Shown: one piece after another, positions 27,638 to 36,323 of the stretch
How the letters are laid out: every line of letters begins with the position of its first letter
How positions within the stretch are numbered: position 1 is the stretch's first letter
Assembly: GCF_013409345.1 (NCBI RefSeq)
Contig: NZ_JACCBB010000001.1
Coordinates: 4,216,001 to 4,280,000, forward strand
Length of the DNA: 64,000 bases
DNA from: Kineococcus aurantiacus
GTDB lineage: Bacteria > Actinomycetota > Actinomycetes > Actinomycetales > Kineococcaceae
Direction of reading: 5' to 3'
Notes under the pieces: generated by a model
Told to the model about the DNA's origin: nothing
Seen by the model: only the letters and a program-made list of their open reading frames with translations
Database searches by the model: none
Translations under genes and position numbers: made by a program

Positions 27638-29041
27638 ATGACCCACCCCACGACGGGCACCGGACCGGACGCCGCCGACGCGGCCCGGGAGGACGACCGG
27701 ACGGTCGACCTGGTGCTGCGCGCGGGGCGCGCCGTCGTCGACGGCGCGGTGCGGCCGGTGTCGGTGGGTGTGCGCGGGGGGCGCGTCGTGGCCGTCGAGG
27801 CCCTCGACCACCCCTGGGCCCTCGCGCCGGGCGGGTCCGGCGAGGTGGTGCTGGCCGACGACGAGGTGCTGCTGCCCGGGCTCGTGGACACCCACGTCCA
27901 CGTCAACGAACCCGGCCGCACCGAGTGGGAGGGTTTCGCCTCCGCGACCCGCGCCGCGGCCGCCGGCGGCATCACGACGATCCTGGACATGCCGCTCAAC
28001 AGCGTCCCGGCCACCCTCGACCCCGCGGCGCTGGAGGTGAAGCGGGCTGCGGCGCGCGGGCAGTGCGCCGTCGACGTCGGGTTCTGGGGCGGTGCGGTGC
28101 CCGGCAACGCCGACCAGCTCGCGCCGCTGCACGAGGCGGGCGTGTTCGGCGTGAAGTGCTTCCTGCTGGACTCCGGCGTCGAGGAGTTCCCGCCGCTGGA
28201 CCCCGCGGGCCTGGCGGCGGCGCTGAGCGAGCTGGCGCGCTTCGACGGCCTGCTGCTCGTCCACGCCGAGGACGCCGACGAGATCGAGGCCCACGCCCAC
28301 GCCGGCGGTCCCCGGTTCGCCGACTTCCTCGGCTCCCGCCCGCCGGCGGCCGAGGCCCTCGCGGTGCGCGCGGTCGCCGCGGCCGTCGCGGACGCCGGCG
28401 CCCGCGCGCACGTCGTCCACCTGTCCTCGGCGGCCGGGCTGGCCGAGGTCCGCGCCGCCAAGGCGGCCGGCACGCGGCTGAGCACCGAGACGTGCCCGCA
28501 CTACCTCACGCTGGACGCCGGGTCGGTCCCCGACGGGGACACCACGTTCAAGTGCTGCCCCCCGATCCGCGACCGCGCCGAGCAGGACGCGCTGTGGGCC
28601 GGGCTGCTCGACGGCACGATCGACTGCGTCGTCTCCGACCACTCCCCGTGCACCGCGGAGCTGAAGCGGCTGGAGGAGGGCGACTTCGGGACGGCCTGGG
28701 GCGGCATCGCCTCGGTGCAGCTGGGCCTGCCCGCGGTGTGGACCGCGGCCCGCGGGCGCGGGGTCCCGCTGGAGACCGTCGTGGGGTGGATGTCCTCGGC
28801 CACGGCCGACCTGGCGGGGCTGGCCGACCGCGGCCGCATCGCGGCCGGGAACGTCGCCGACTTCGCCGTCTTCGCCCCCGAGCAGGAGTGGGTCGTCGAC
28901 GCGGAGTCGTTGCAGCACAAGAACAAGGTCACCCCGTACGCCGGGCGGCGGTTCACCGGCGCCGTGCGGTCCACCTGGCGGCGGGGGGAACCGGTCGACC
29001 TGGGCGGGGAACCGCGCGGGGAACTGCTGACCCGCCCCTAG
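27638..29041 (+). CDS. allB: Allantoinase
   Basis: A 467-residue cyclic amidohydrolase opening the allantoin ring to allantoate. The metal motif is LVDTHVHVNEPGRTEWEGF. The bridging-lysine region is VFGVKCFLLDSG. Later ligands are LLVHAEDAD, HVVHLSSAAG and the Asp in CVVSDHSPCT, with CPHYLTL typical of AllB rather than dihydroorotase. The ATG follows GGGAGG. It is the first purine-catabolic gene in the window, yet separated from the others by a two-component/ABC block. Its stop overlaps the convergent response-regulator stop by 4 bp. Confidence 0.92.
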   Translation: MTHPTTGTGPDAADAAREDDRTVDLVLRAGRAVVDGAVRPVSVGVRGGRVVAVEALDHPWALAPGGSGEVVLADDEVLLPGLVDTHVHVNEPGRTEWEGFASATRAAAAGGITTILDMPLNSVPATLDPAALEVKRAAARGQCAVDVGFWGGAVPGNADQLAPLHEAGVFGVKCFLLDSGVEEFPPLDPAGLAAALSELARFDGLLLVHAEDADEIEAHAHAGGPRFADFLGSRPPAAEALAVRAVAAAVADAGARAHVVHLSSAAGLAEVRAAKAAGTRLSTETCPHYLTLDAGSVPDGDTTFKCCPPIRDRAEQDALWAGLLDGTIDCVVSDHSPCTAELKRLEEGDFGTAWGGIASVQLGLPAVWTAARGRGVPLETVVGWMSSATADLAGLADRGRIAAGNVADFAVFAPEQEWVVDAESLQHKNKVTPYAGRRFTGAVRSTWRRGEPVDLGGEPRGELLTRP

Positions 29042-29724
29042 CGCCCGGGCCGGCGGTCCGCGCCGACGAGCCCGCACTCGTACGCCGCGATGACCGCCTG
29101 CACGCGGTCGCGCAGCCCCAGCTTGGCCAGGACGTTGCCCACGTGCGTCTTGACCGTGGTCAGGGACAGGACGAGCCGCTCGGCGATCTCGGCGTTGGAG
29201 GACCCCCCGGCGAGGCACCGCAGGACGTCCAGCTCGCGCGGGGTCAGGACCCGCAGCCGGGGGTCCAGCCCGCCCTCGCGCGCGTCCGCCGACGCGGTGG
29301 GCAGGTGCGCGGCGAACAGGTCGAGCATCCGCCGCACGAGGCGCGGCGCCACGACGGAACTGCCCGAGGCGACGACGCGGATCGCCTCGACGAGCTCGGC
29401 GGGTTCGGCGCTCTTGACGAGGAAACCGCTGGCTCCCGACCGCAGCGCCGCGAACGCGTACTCGTCGACGTCGAACGTCGTCAGCACCAGCACCCGCGAG
29501 GACGGGTGCTCGGCCGCGATGCGCCGGGTCGCCTCGATGCCGTCCACCCCGGGCATCCGGACGTCCATGAGCACCACGTCCGGGGCCAGCGCCCGGACCT
29601 GGTCCAGCGCGACGGCACCGTCGGAGGCCTCACCGACCACCTCCAGGTCGGGCTCGGACTCGATGACGAGCCGGAACCCCGTGCGCACCAGGGCCTGGTC
29701 GTCCACGAGCAGCACGGTCGTCAC
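29038..29724 (-). CDS. NarL/LuxR-type response regulator
   Basis: A 228-residue two-component regulator. The receiver domain has VDDQ near residue 8, the phosphoacceptor Asp in LMDVRMPGVDG and the Lys in FLVKSAEP. After a short linker there is a LuxR-type HTH (LTPRELDVLRCLAGGSSNAE). It should be phosphorylated by the kinase immediately upstream, with which it shares a GTGA overlap. The adjacent ABC exporter is the obvious candidate target. Confidence 0.92.
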   Translation of the reverse strand: MTTVLLVDDQALVRTGFRLVIESEPDLEVVGEASDGAVALDQVRALAPDVVLMDVRMPGVDGIEATRRIAAEHPSSRVLVLTTFDVDEYAFAALRSGASGFLVKSAEPAELVEAIRVVASGSSVVAPRLVRRMLDLFAAHLPTASADAREGGLDPRLRVLTPRELDVLRCLAGGSSNAEIAERLVLSLTTVKTHVGNVLAKLGLRDRVQAVIAAYECGLVGADRRPGR

Positions 29725-31193
29725 GGGCGGTCCCTCCCGCCCGGCGCGCCGGCCGGCAGGACGACGCGGACCCGCCAGCCGCCCGTGCCGGCGGGACCGG
29801 CCTCGACCGACCCGCCGAGGAGGGCGGCCCGTTCCCGCATGCCGACGAGGCCGCGCCGGGTCCCGCCGCCGTCCCCCGCGCGGGTGCCGCCCGCGTCGAC
29901 GACCTCGACCTCGACGGCGTCCTCGCCGCGCCGCAGCGCCACCGCGACCGAGGGGGTCCCCGGTGCGTGCCGCAGCACGTTCGTCAGCCCCTCGGTCACG
30001 ATGCGGACCACGGCCAGGCGCACGGCGGTGTCCGGCAGCGCGACCTCCAGCCCGCTGGCCGTCAGGGGCAGGCCCGCGGACCGGAACCGCTCCACGACCG
30101 CGCGCAGGTCCGTCTCCGTCGGCGCCGTCGGCACCGGCGGCCCGGCCGCACCCCCCTCGTCGTCGGGCTGCAGCGAACCCAGGACGCCGCGCATGTCGGC
30201 CAGGGCCTCCCGGCCCGTCCTCGACAGCTCGGCCAGCGCCTGCCGGGAGGCCCCCGGGGCGCGGTCGAGGGCGGCGGCCGCCCCGTCGGACAGGGCCACC
30301 ATCACCGAGACGCTGTGGGCGACGACGTCGTGCACCTCCCGTGCGATCCGGGCGCGCTCGGCCGAGCGCGCCAGCGCCGCGCTGGCGTCGCGCTCGCGGG
30401 CCAGCGCCGCGTACCGCTCGGCGAGGTCGCGGGCGTGGACGCGGCGGGCCTGGACGCCGGCGCCGGTCAGGCCGCCCAGCAGCAGCAGCACCAGCAGCAG
30501 CACCACCGTCCAGGACCGGCGCCCCGAGGAGAACCCGGGACCGGTCAGCTGCTGGACCGGCGGGCGGTCGCCCACCGGGATCTCGTCGCTCCACAGCAGG
30601 ACCTCGGCCAGGCCGACGTCCTGCCACCACCACGCGCCGACCGCCACGACGGCCAGCGCCGACGCGCCGGCGACCCACGCGGTGCGGGCGCTGTGCCGTG
30701 CGGCGACGGCGCGCAGCGCCCACGCCAGGCACAGCCCCAGCACCCCCAGGACCCCACCCACCCCCAGCGACAGCACGGCCAGGCCCGTCAGCACCGCGGT
30801 GACGGCCAGCGGCCACCGGTTCCGGGCGGGCAGCACGAGCGCCCCCAGCAGCGCCCCGGCCAGCCACGCGCGCACGACGCGGTCGTGGACGGGGGAGCCG
30901 GGCAGGAACAACCCCAGGGCCGTGGCGCCCCGGACCGTCTCGGAGGCCAGGGCCGCGGTGACCGCCCCGACGAGCAGGACGAGCGCGACGAGGGCGACGT
31001 GGGCGGTCCACGGGTGGGCGGCGAGCAGCCGGCCGGCGGTCGTCTGCCGCTGCACCTGCGACGCGGTGAGGGCCGGCGGGCCGCCGGGCGTCCCGTGCGC
31101 CTCGGGGGACCCGGCGCGTGGTGTCGTCACCCCGGCACTCTGCCACCGGGTGGGGGCGGTCCCCGTCGCCGCCGGCCGGTCAGAGGACGTCAC
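29721..31193 (-). CDS. Sensor histidine kinase (HisKA_3 / DesK-NarX type)
   Basis: A 490-residue membrane kinase. About six to seven hydrophobic segments lie between residues ~60 and 250. The dimerisation domain follows with ERARIAREVHDVVAHSVSVM (phospho-His) and then the HATPase domain (TEGLTNVLRHAPG N-box, RRGLVGMRERAALLGG). The signal is unknown. The GTG 31193 start overlaps the upstream permease by 14 nt; GTG 31130 (VTTPRAGS) is an alternative that removes 21 residues. Confidence 0.85.
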   Translation of the reverse strand: MTSSDRPAATGTAPTRWQSAGVTTPRAGSPEAHGTPGGPPALTASQVQRQTTAGRLLAAHPWTAHVALVALVLLVGAVTAALASETVRGATALGLFLPGSPVHDRVVRAWLAGALLGALVLPARNRWPLAVTAVLTGLAVLSLGVGGVLGVLGLCLAWALRAVAARHSARTAWVAGASALAVVAVGAWWWQDVGLAEVLLWSDEIPVGDRPPVQQLTGPGFSSGRRSWTVVLLLVLLLLGGLTGAGVQARRVHARDLAERYAALARERDASAALARSAERARIAREVHDVVAHSVSVMVALSDGAAAALDRAPGASRQALAELSRTGREALADMRGVLGSLQPDDEGGAAGPPVPTAPTETDLRAVVERFRSAGLPLTASGLEVALPDTAVRLAVVRIVTEGLTNVLRHAPGTPSVAVALRRGEDAVEVEVVDAGGTRAGDGGGTRRGLVGMRERAALLGGSVEAGPAGTGGWRVRVVLPAGAPGGRDRP

Positions 31194-31998
31194 GGCGCAC
31201 CAGCCGGTGGCCGGCGAGGACGGCCAGCACGGTGCACCAGGCGCCCAGCACCAGCCCGCCGCCGCCCGCGCCCAGGTCCGGGCCGCCGCCGGCGGCCAGG
31301 GCGGCCAGCCGTTCCCCGTCGGCGAACAGCCGGGTGCCGCTGCTCGGCAGCAGCGCGCGCACCGTGCCGGTGACGTGCCCGGGGTTCGCGGCCAGCACCT
31401 GGTCCAGGAGCACGAACAGCACCACCGCGGTCGCCAGCGCCGCCAGGGGCCGGCGCAGCAGGGACCCCAGCAGCACCCCGCACACCGCGGCGCCGGTCAG
31501 GAACAGCACGTACCCCACCGCGACGCGCAGGTCCACGGGGGCCGGGAGCGCCGACGCCGGGCCCGCGGCGCGCCGGGCGCCCGCGGTCGCCAGGACCGAC
31601 GCGGCGAGGGCGAGCGTCCCGGTGCCCAGCGCCACGGCCGCGGTCACGAGCACCTGCGCCGCGAGGACGGGGACGCGGCGCGGCACCGCGGCGTACGTCG
31701 TCAGGGACGTCCCGGTGGCGAAGTCCGCGCTGCCCACCAGCACCCCGAGGACCAGCACGCCGAGCTGGGCCAGCAGGTGCCCGGAGGTGACCGGGGTCGT
31801 GCCGCTCACCGCGTCCCCCGGCCCGGTGAACAGGCCCAGGACGAACACCAGGGACCCCGCCGCGACGACCGTGCCGGCGACGAGCCAGGCCGTCGAGGTC
31901 AGGCCCGCGACCTTCGTCCACTCCCCGGCGAGCACGCGCAGGGGCGTCACCGCCCCGCCGCGCGCCCCGTCGACGGGCGGCGCCTCAGCCGAGGTCAC
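31180..31998 (-). CDS. ABC-2 type transporter permease
   Basis: A 272-residue permease with about six membrane segments. It starts from a short soluble N-terminus with VLAGEWTKVAGLTSTAWL, a signature of actinobacterial ABC-2 permeases. It is a paralogue of the next gene upstream: both contain TG(T/E)-region motifs followed by AAVPRRVPVL. It forms an exporter with that permease and the ATPase encoded first in the operon. Substrate unknown. It overlaps the kinase start by 14 nt. Confidence 0.8.
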   Translation of the reverse strand: MTSAEAPPVDGARGGAVTPLRVLAGEWTKVAGLTSTAWLVAGTVVAAGSLVFVLGLFTGPGDAVSGTTPVTSGHLLAQLGVLVLGVLVGSADFATGTSLTTYAAVPRRVPVLAAQVLVTAAVALGTGTLALAASVLATAGARRAAGPASALPAPVDLRVAVGYVLFLTGAAVCGVLLGSLLRRPLAALATAVVLFVLLDQVLAANPGHVTGTVRALLPSSGTRLFADGERLAALAAGGGPDLGAGGGGLVLGAWCTVLAVLAGHRLVRRDVL

Positions 31999-32848
31999 GA
32001 CGACGCAACCGGTGGGCGGCGGCGGCCAGCGGGAGGGCGACCCACGCGGCCAGGACGAGCGCGCCCCCGGCCAGACCGAGCTCCGGGGCGCCGTCGAGGC
32101 CGCCGCCGCCCGGGCTCAGCAGTGCCGTGCCGACCCCGACGGGGGTGAAGGTCTCCACCGTGTTCACCGCCGCCGTCGCGGCCGGCACATGCTGCGGGTC
32201 GTACACCGCCGTCGGGTCGGTGCCGGCCTCGGCCGCGAAGGACAGGACGACGGGCAGGACCAGCAGCGCGACGACGGCGACCACCAGGGCGGGGACCGGG
32301 CGCCGCAGCAGCGCCCCGAGCGCCAGGCCCAGCAGCGCCGCACCCACGAGGTAGCAGACCGAGCCGAGCAGGAGCGAGGGGACCTGCGCCCCGGCGAGGT
32401 CGGGCGTCACGTCCCGCGACGCGGCCGCGGGCAGGACGCCCAGCACCGCCGCGCCGACGGTCAGCACCCCCACCCCCAGCCCGAGCGCGGCCGTGACGGC
32501 GGCCTGCCCGAGCAGGACGGGGACCCGTCGCGGCACCGCGGCGAACGTCGAGCGGAACGTCCCCGTGCTGAACTCCCCGGTGCCGACGAGGATCCCCAGG
32601 ACGAGCGGGCCGAAGAACGCCAGCGGCAGGGCGGCCGTCAGGTCCCGCGTCGGCACGAACCCCGGGTCGCCGGAGGAGGCGCTGGTGAACAGGTGCGTCA
32701 GGAGCCCCGTCAGCGCCACCGTGGCCACGCAGACGACGGCCGTGGAGCGCAGGCCGAGCAGTTTCGCCCACTCCGCGCGGACGACGCGGGCGAAGGACGG
32801 ACCCGGGACCGGCGCGGCCGGGGTGGGTGGGGTCGAGGTGGCGCTCAC
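31985..32848 (-). CDS. ABC-2 type transporter permease
   Basis: A 287-residue permease with about six membrane segments. Near the N-terminus is FARVVRAEWAKLLGLRSTAV, and mid-protein FSTGTFRSTFAAVPRRVPVL. The parallel with its downstream neighbour suggests tandem duplication and a heterodimeric membrane domain. GTG 32848 was chosen because it overlaps the ATPase stop by 4 bp; the open frame extends further upstream but only antisense-like. Substrate unknown. Confidence 0.82.
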   Translation of the reverse strand: MSATSTPPTPAAPVPGPSFARVVRAEWAKLLGLRSTAVVCVATVALTGLLTHLFTSASSGDPGFVPTRDLTAALPLAFFGPLVLGILVGTGEFSTGTFRSTFAAVPRRVPVLLGQAAVTAALGLGVGVLTVGAAVLGVLPAAASRDVTPDLAGAQVPSLLLGSVCYLVGAALLGLALGALLRRPVPALVVAVVALLVLPVVLSFAAEAGTDPTAVYDPQHVPAATAAVNTVETFTPVGVGTALLSPGGGGLDGAPELGLAGGALVLAAWVALPLAAAAHRLRRRDLG

Positions 32849-33756
32849 CGGGCACCCGCCCGGTACTCCACGGAACCACCGGTCAGTTCCAGGTAGGCGG
32901 CCTCCAGGGAACCGGTCTCGGCCGCGAGTTCCAGGACGGTCACACCCACCCGGCCCGCCACGGCCCCGACCTGCTCGGCGGAGGTCCCCCGCACGTGCAG
33001 CGCGCCGTCGGGCTGGGCGGTGACCTCGGCCCCCGACCGCCGCAGCGCCTGCGCCAGCGCGTCCGGTCCCGTGGTCCGCACGCGCACCAGACCGGCGCCC
33101 CGGGAGCGTTCGAGGAGTTCGGGGACCGAGGCGTCGGCCAGCAGCCGGCCGCGGCCGACGACCACCACCCGGTCCGCGCACAGCGCCAGTTCGTGCATGA
33201 GGTGGGAGGACAGGAACACCGTGCGGCCCTGGCCGGCCAGGTCCCGCACCAGCTGCCGGACCCACAGCACCCCGTCGGGGTCCAGGCCGTTGACCGGTTC
33301 GTCGAGCACCACCGTCGCCGGGTCGCCCAGCAGTGCGGCCGCGATCCCGAGCCGTTGCGCCATCCCGAGGGAGAACCCCTTGACCCGCCTGCCCGCCACC
33401 GCCTCCAGGCCGGTCAGCCCGATGACCTCCTCCACCCGCGACCGGGGGATCGCGTGGGTGCGGGCCAGGGCCAGCAGGTGGCGGTGGGCCGTGCGCCCCG
33501 GGTGCACCGACCGGGCGTCGAGCATCGCCCCGACCGAGCGCAGCGGCGCGCGCAGGTCGGCGTACCGCTGCCCGTCCACCGTGACCGTCCCGGCCGTCGG
33601 GCGTTCCAGCCCCAGGACCATGCGCATCGTGGTGGACTTCCCCGCCCCGTTGGGACCCAGGAAACCCGTCACCACCCCCGGCCGTGCCGTGAACGACAAC
33701 CCGTCCACGGCCGTCGTCGTCCCGTAGCGCTTCGTCAGTCCCCGAGCCGTGATCAT
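32845..33756 (-). CDS. ABC transporter ATP-binding protein
   Basis: A 303-residue DrrA-like ATPase. Walker A is GPNGAGKSTT near residue 38, the signature region is FSLGMAQRLGIA, Walker B VVLDEPVNGLD, and the switch His lies in FLSSHLMHEL. A ~80-residue C-terminal domain follows, as in multidrug/antibiotic exporters. ATG 33756 is preceded by GGGAGGA. It heads a five-gene unit: ATPase, two permeases, kinase, regulator. This arrangement points to a sensed and exported compound, possibly an antibiotic or peptide. Confidence 0.88.
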   Translation of the reverse strand: MITARGLTKRYGTTTAVDGLSFTARPGVVTGFLGPNGAGKSTTMRMVLGLERPTAGTVTVDGQRYADLRAPLRSVGAMLDARSVHPGRTAHRHLLALARTHAIPRSRVEEVIGLTGLEAVAGRRVKGFSLGMAQRLGIAAALLGDPATVVLDEPVNGLDPDGVLWVRQLVRDLAGQGRTVFLSSHLMHELALCADRVVVVGRGRLLADASVPELLERSRGAGLVRVRTTGPDALAQALRRSGAEVTAQPDGALHVRGTSAEQVGAVAGRVGVTVLELAAETGSLEAAYLELTGGSVEYRAGAR

Positions 33757-33863
33757 GCGTCCTCCCTCGTCCCCGACCGCACCGGCGCTCACCGGCCGGC
33801 CGACCGCGACGCTAGGAGCGCTCGCGCCGGGTGGGGACCTGCTCGGGGACGAGGTCGCGGCAC

Positions 33864-33890
33864 GTCCTCCTCCTCCGGGAGGAGGAGGAC
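33864..33890 (-). terminator. Hairpin terminator downstream of acetamidase gene
   Basis: GTCCTCCTCCTCC (33864-33876) and GGAGGAGGAGGAC (33878-33890) are perfect 13-nt arms with a minimal loop, starting 3 nt past the acetamidase stop on the minus strand. It insulates the ABC/two-component unit that follows. Confidence 0.7.
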
Positions 33891-33892
33891 GG

Positions 33893-34957
33893 TCAGTCCC
33901 CGGGAACCCCGCCCCGCCCCGTCAGCTCGGCCAGGTCGGCCTTGCGGATCAGGCCGTGCACGCCGCTGACCCGGTCGACGACCTGGGAGACGGCGAAGTC
34001 GCCGGCGGCCGACAGGTACGCCAGGGCGTGGGCGGGGTCCATGCCCAGGTCGACGAGCAGGGCGATGGCGGTGCGGACCGCCCGGCGCAGGGCCTCGTCG
34101 AGGTCGGCGTCGAGGCCGATGGGGACGAGCAGCTCGGGGGTCTCGCCCCACAACGCGTCGCGGACCCGGACGGCGTCGGCGGGGACGAGGTCGAGGCGGA
34201 CCCGCGCGCGCAGCGGTGCCTCGAAGGCGGTGAGCGCGACCTCCCCGTCGCCCTGGGCGTAGTGCGGGTCGCCGCAGTGGAAGAGGGCGCCGTCGACCTG
34301 CACGGGCAGGTGCAGGGTGGAACCGGCTCCGAGGACCGAGACGTCGAGGTTCCCGCCGTGCAGCCCCGGCGGGACCGAGTGCAGGTGCTCCGGGCCGGGG
34401 GTGCCGACGCCGACCAGGCCGAGGAAGGGTCTGAGGGGGAACCTGACCCGGGCGTCGGTGTGCGGGCCGGCGGGCAGCCAGCCGTGGCGCTCGCCGGTCA
34501 CCGGGTCGGTCTCCACCCGCGCCAGGACCGAGACGACGTCGGCCCCGGCGAGGGGGAACTCCGCGGGCAGGGCGCCGCGGCCGTGGCGGTTGCTGACGAC
34601 GCCGTAGTCGGCGCGCAGCTCGAGGTCCTCGACGGTCACCGACAGCACGTCGCCGGGGCGCGCGCCGCGCACCCGCACGGGGCCGGTCACGACGTGCGGG
34701 CCCTGGACGGCGGGGTTGTGGGCGACGGTGCGGGCGATCTCGACGGCGTCGGGCAGGACGGCGGCGGCCTCGACGCCGCGGGCGGTGAAGAACGCCAGCG
34801 GGTCCCGGCCCTGGTCCTCCAGGATCCCCTCGTGGCTGACGGTGTCCACGACGACGACGTCGCCGGGGTCGACCTCCAGGACGGGGCGGTCCCCGGCCAC
34901 GGGCAGGTCGCCCCAGCGGACGGTGGCGGGGGTCGAGGGCAGCAGGTGGACCGTCAA
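33893..34957 (-). CDS. Acetamidase/formamidase family amidohydrolase
   Basis: A 354-residue protein of the acetamidase/formamidase (FmdA_AmdA) family, which releases ammonia from small amides. Recognisable pieces are VDTVSHEGILEDQG, VVTGPVRVRGARPGDVLSV, GNLDVSVLGAGSTLHLPV, GALFHCGDPHYAQGDGEV and the C-terminal LSAAGDFAVSQVVD. Chosen start: TTG 34957 with GGGAG upstream. It is divergent from the ureidoglycine aminotransferase gene across only 64 nt, so it probably belongs to the purine pathway. Formamide or oxamate are plausible substrates, as inference. Confidence 0.82.
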   Translation of the reverse strand: MTVHLLPSTPATVRWGDLPVAGDRPVLEVDPGDVVVVDTVSHEGILEDQGRDPLAFFTARGVEAAAVLPDAVEIARTVAHNPAVQGPHVVTGPVRVRGARPGDVLSVTVEDLELRADYGVVSNRHGRGALPAEFPLAGADVVSVLARVETDPVTGERHGWLPAGPHTDARVRFPLRPFLGLVGVGTPGPEHLHSVPPGLHGGNLDVSVLGAGSTLHLPVQVDGALFHCGDPHYAQGDGEVALTAFEAPLRARVRLDLVPADAVRVRDALWGETPELLVPIGLDADLDEALRRAVRTAIALLVDLGMDPAHALAYLSAAGDFAVSQVVDRVSGVHGLIRKADLAELTGRGGVPGD

Positions 34958-34985
34958 CGCGGGGCTCCCGGGGGTCGGTGGGGGA

Positions 34986-35014
34986 TCGACGCTGGAACGT
35001 CTGTTGCCTAGTAT
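34986..35014 (+). promoter_or_regulatory. Promoter of the pucG-allC operon (TCGACG-N17-TAGTAT)
   Basis: TCGACG (34986-34991) and TAGTAT (35009-35014) are separated by exactly 17 nt, the best-formed promoter in the window. The -10 is 7 nt before GTG 35022. The ATG at 35013 overlaps the -10 itself and so is an unlikely start. Confidence 0.6.
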
Positions 35015-35021
35015 GGCTTTC

Positions 35022-36323
35022 GTGGAACAGTTGATCCAGACCTCGGGCGGCTCGTCGGTGGACCCGTCGGTGGACCCGGCCCTGCTGCGGACCGCCGTCG
35101 GCGCCCCGGTCGCCCCGCCGCCGCGCCTGCTCATGGGCCCGGGGCCGATCACCGTCGACCCCCGCGTCCTGCGCGCCATGTCCGCCCAGCTCGTGGGGCA
35201 GTACGACCCCGCGATGACGGCCTACATGAACGAGACGCAGGCCCTGTACCGCGCGGTGTTCCGCACCGCCAACGAGGCCACCGTCCTCGTCGACGGCACC
35301 AGCCGGGCCGGCATCGAGGCCGCCCTGGTCTCCCTCGTCAGCCCCGGCGACCGCGTGCTCGTCCCCGTCTTCGGCCGGTTCGGCCACCTGCTGCGCGAGA
35401 TCGCCGAACGCTGCGGCGCCGAGGTCCACGTCCGGGAGGTGCCGTGGGGGGAGGTCTTCACCCTCGAGGCCCTGGAGGAGGCCGTCCGCGACGTCCGCCC
35501 GCACCTGGTGGCCCTCGTGCAGGGCGACACCTCCACGACGATGAACCAGCCGCTGGAGGGCGTCGGGGCGCTGTGCCACCGGTACGGCGCCCTGCTGTAC
35601 GTCGACTGCACCGCCTCCCTGGGCGGCAACCCCTTCGAGATGGACGCCTGGGAGGTCGACGCCGCCACGGCCGGTCTGCAGAAGTGCCTCGGCGGCCCCT
35701 CCGGCAGCGCGCCGCTGTCGCTGTCCCCCCGCGCCGTCGAGGTCGTGCGGGCCCGCCGCAGCGTCGAGGCCGGGCTGCGCGCCGACCCCGCCTCGGCCGA
35801 GGGCACCGCCCCGGCGGGCGTGCGGATCCGCTCCAACTACTTCGACCTCGGGATGATCCTCGACTACTGGGGCGAGGAACGGCTCAACCACCACACCGAG
35901 GCCACCACGATGCTCTACGGCGCGCGCGAGTGCGCCCGGCTGCTGCTGGAGGAGGGGATCGACGCGGCGGTCGCGCGGCACCGGCTGCACGGGGACGCGA
36001 TGCTCGCCGGGGTCCGTGGGCTGGGGCTGTCCGTGTTCGGCGACGTCGCGCACAAGATGCACAACGTCGTGGCCGTGGAGATCCCCGCGGGCCTCGACGG
36101 CGACGCGGTGCGCGCCGAGCTGCTGCACGACTACGGCATCGAGATCGGCACGAGCTTCGGCCCGCTGGCCGGGCGGGTCTGGCGCCTCGGGACGATGGGC
36201 TACAACGCCCGCAAGGACGCCGTCCTGGTCACCCTCGCCGCACTGGAGCAGGTGCTGCGCCGCCACGGCGCACCCGTCGACCCCGGCGCGGGAACCGCTG
36301 CCGCGCAGGAGGTCTACGCGTGA
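35022..36323 (+). CDS. pucG: (S)-ureidoglycine-glyoxylate aminotransferase
   Basis: A 433-residue PLP-dependent class V aminotransferase resembling PucG. That enzyme transfers the amino group of ureidoglycine to glyoxylate, giving oxalurate and glycine. The PLP lysine lies in GLQKCLGGPSG near residue 222. LLMGPGPITVDPRVL opens the fold. YFDLGMILDYWGEERLNHHT resembles the substrate region of PucG rather than of plain alanine-glyoxylate aminotransferases. Direct coupling to allC (GTGA overlap), whose product is ureidoglycine, strengthens the call. Alternative start: ATG 35013. Confidence 0.88.
   Translation: MEQLIQTSGGSSVDPSVDPALLRTAVGAPVAPPPRLLMGPGPITVDPRVLRAMSAQLVGQYDPAMTAYMNETQALYRAVFRTANEATVLVDGTSRAGIEAALVSLVSPGDRVLVPVFGRFGHLLREIAERCGAEVHVREVPWGEVFTLEALEEAVRDVRPHLVALVQGDTSTTMNQPLEGVGALCHRYGALLYVDCTASLGGNPFEMDAWEVDAATAGLQKCLGGPSGSAPLSLSPRAVEVVRARRSVEAGLRADPASAEGTAPAGVRIRSNYFDLGMILDYWGEERLNHHTEATTMLYGARECARLLLEEGIDAAVARHRLHGDAMLAGVRGLGLSVFGDVAHKMHNVVAVEIPAGLDGDAVRAELLHDYGIEIGTSFGPLAGRVWRLGTMGYNARKDAVLVTLAALEQVLRRHGAPVDPGAGTAAAQEVYA

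Noticed and set aside
35013-35021. ATG 35013 as the start of PucG
   Set aside because: It lies within the TAGTAT -10 element of an otherwise well-formed promoter, so GTG 35022 is more likely, though not proven.
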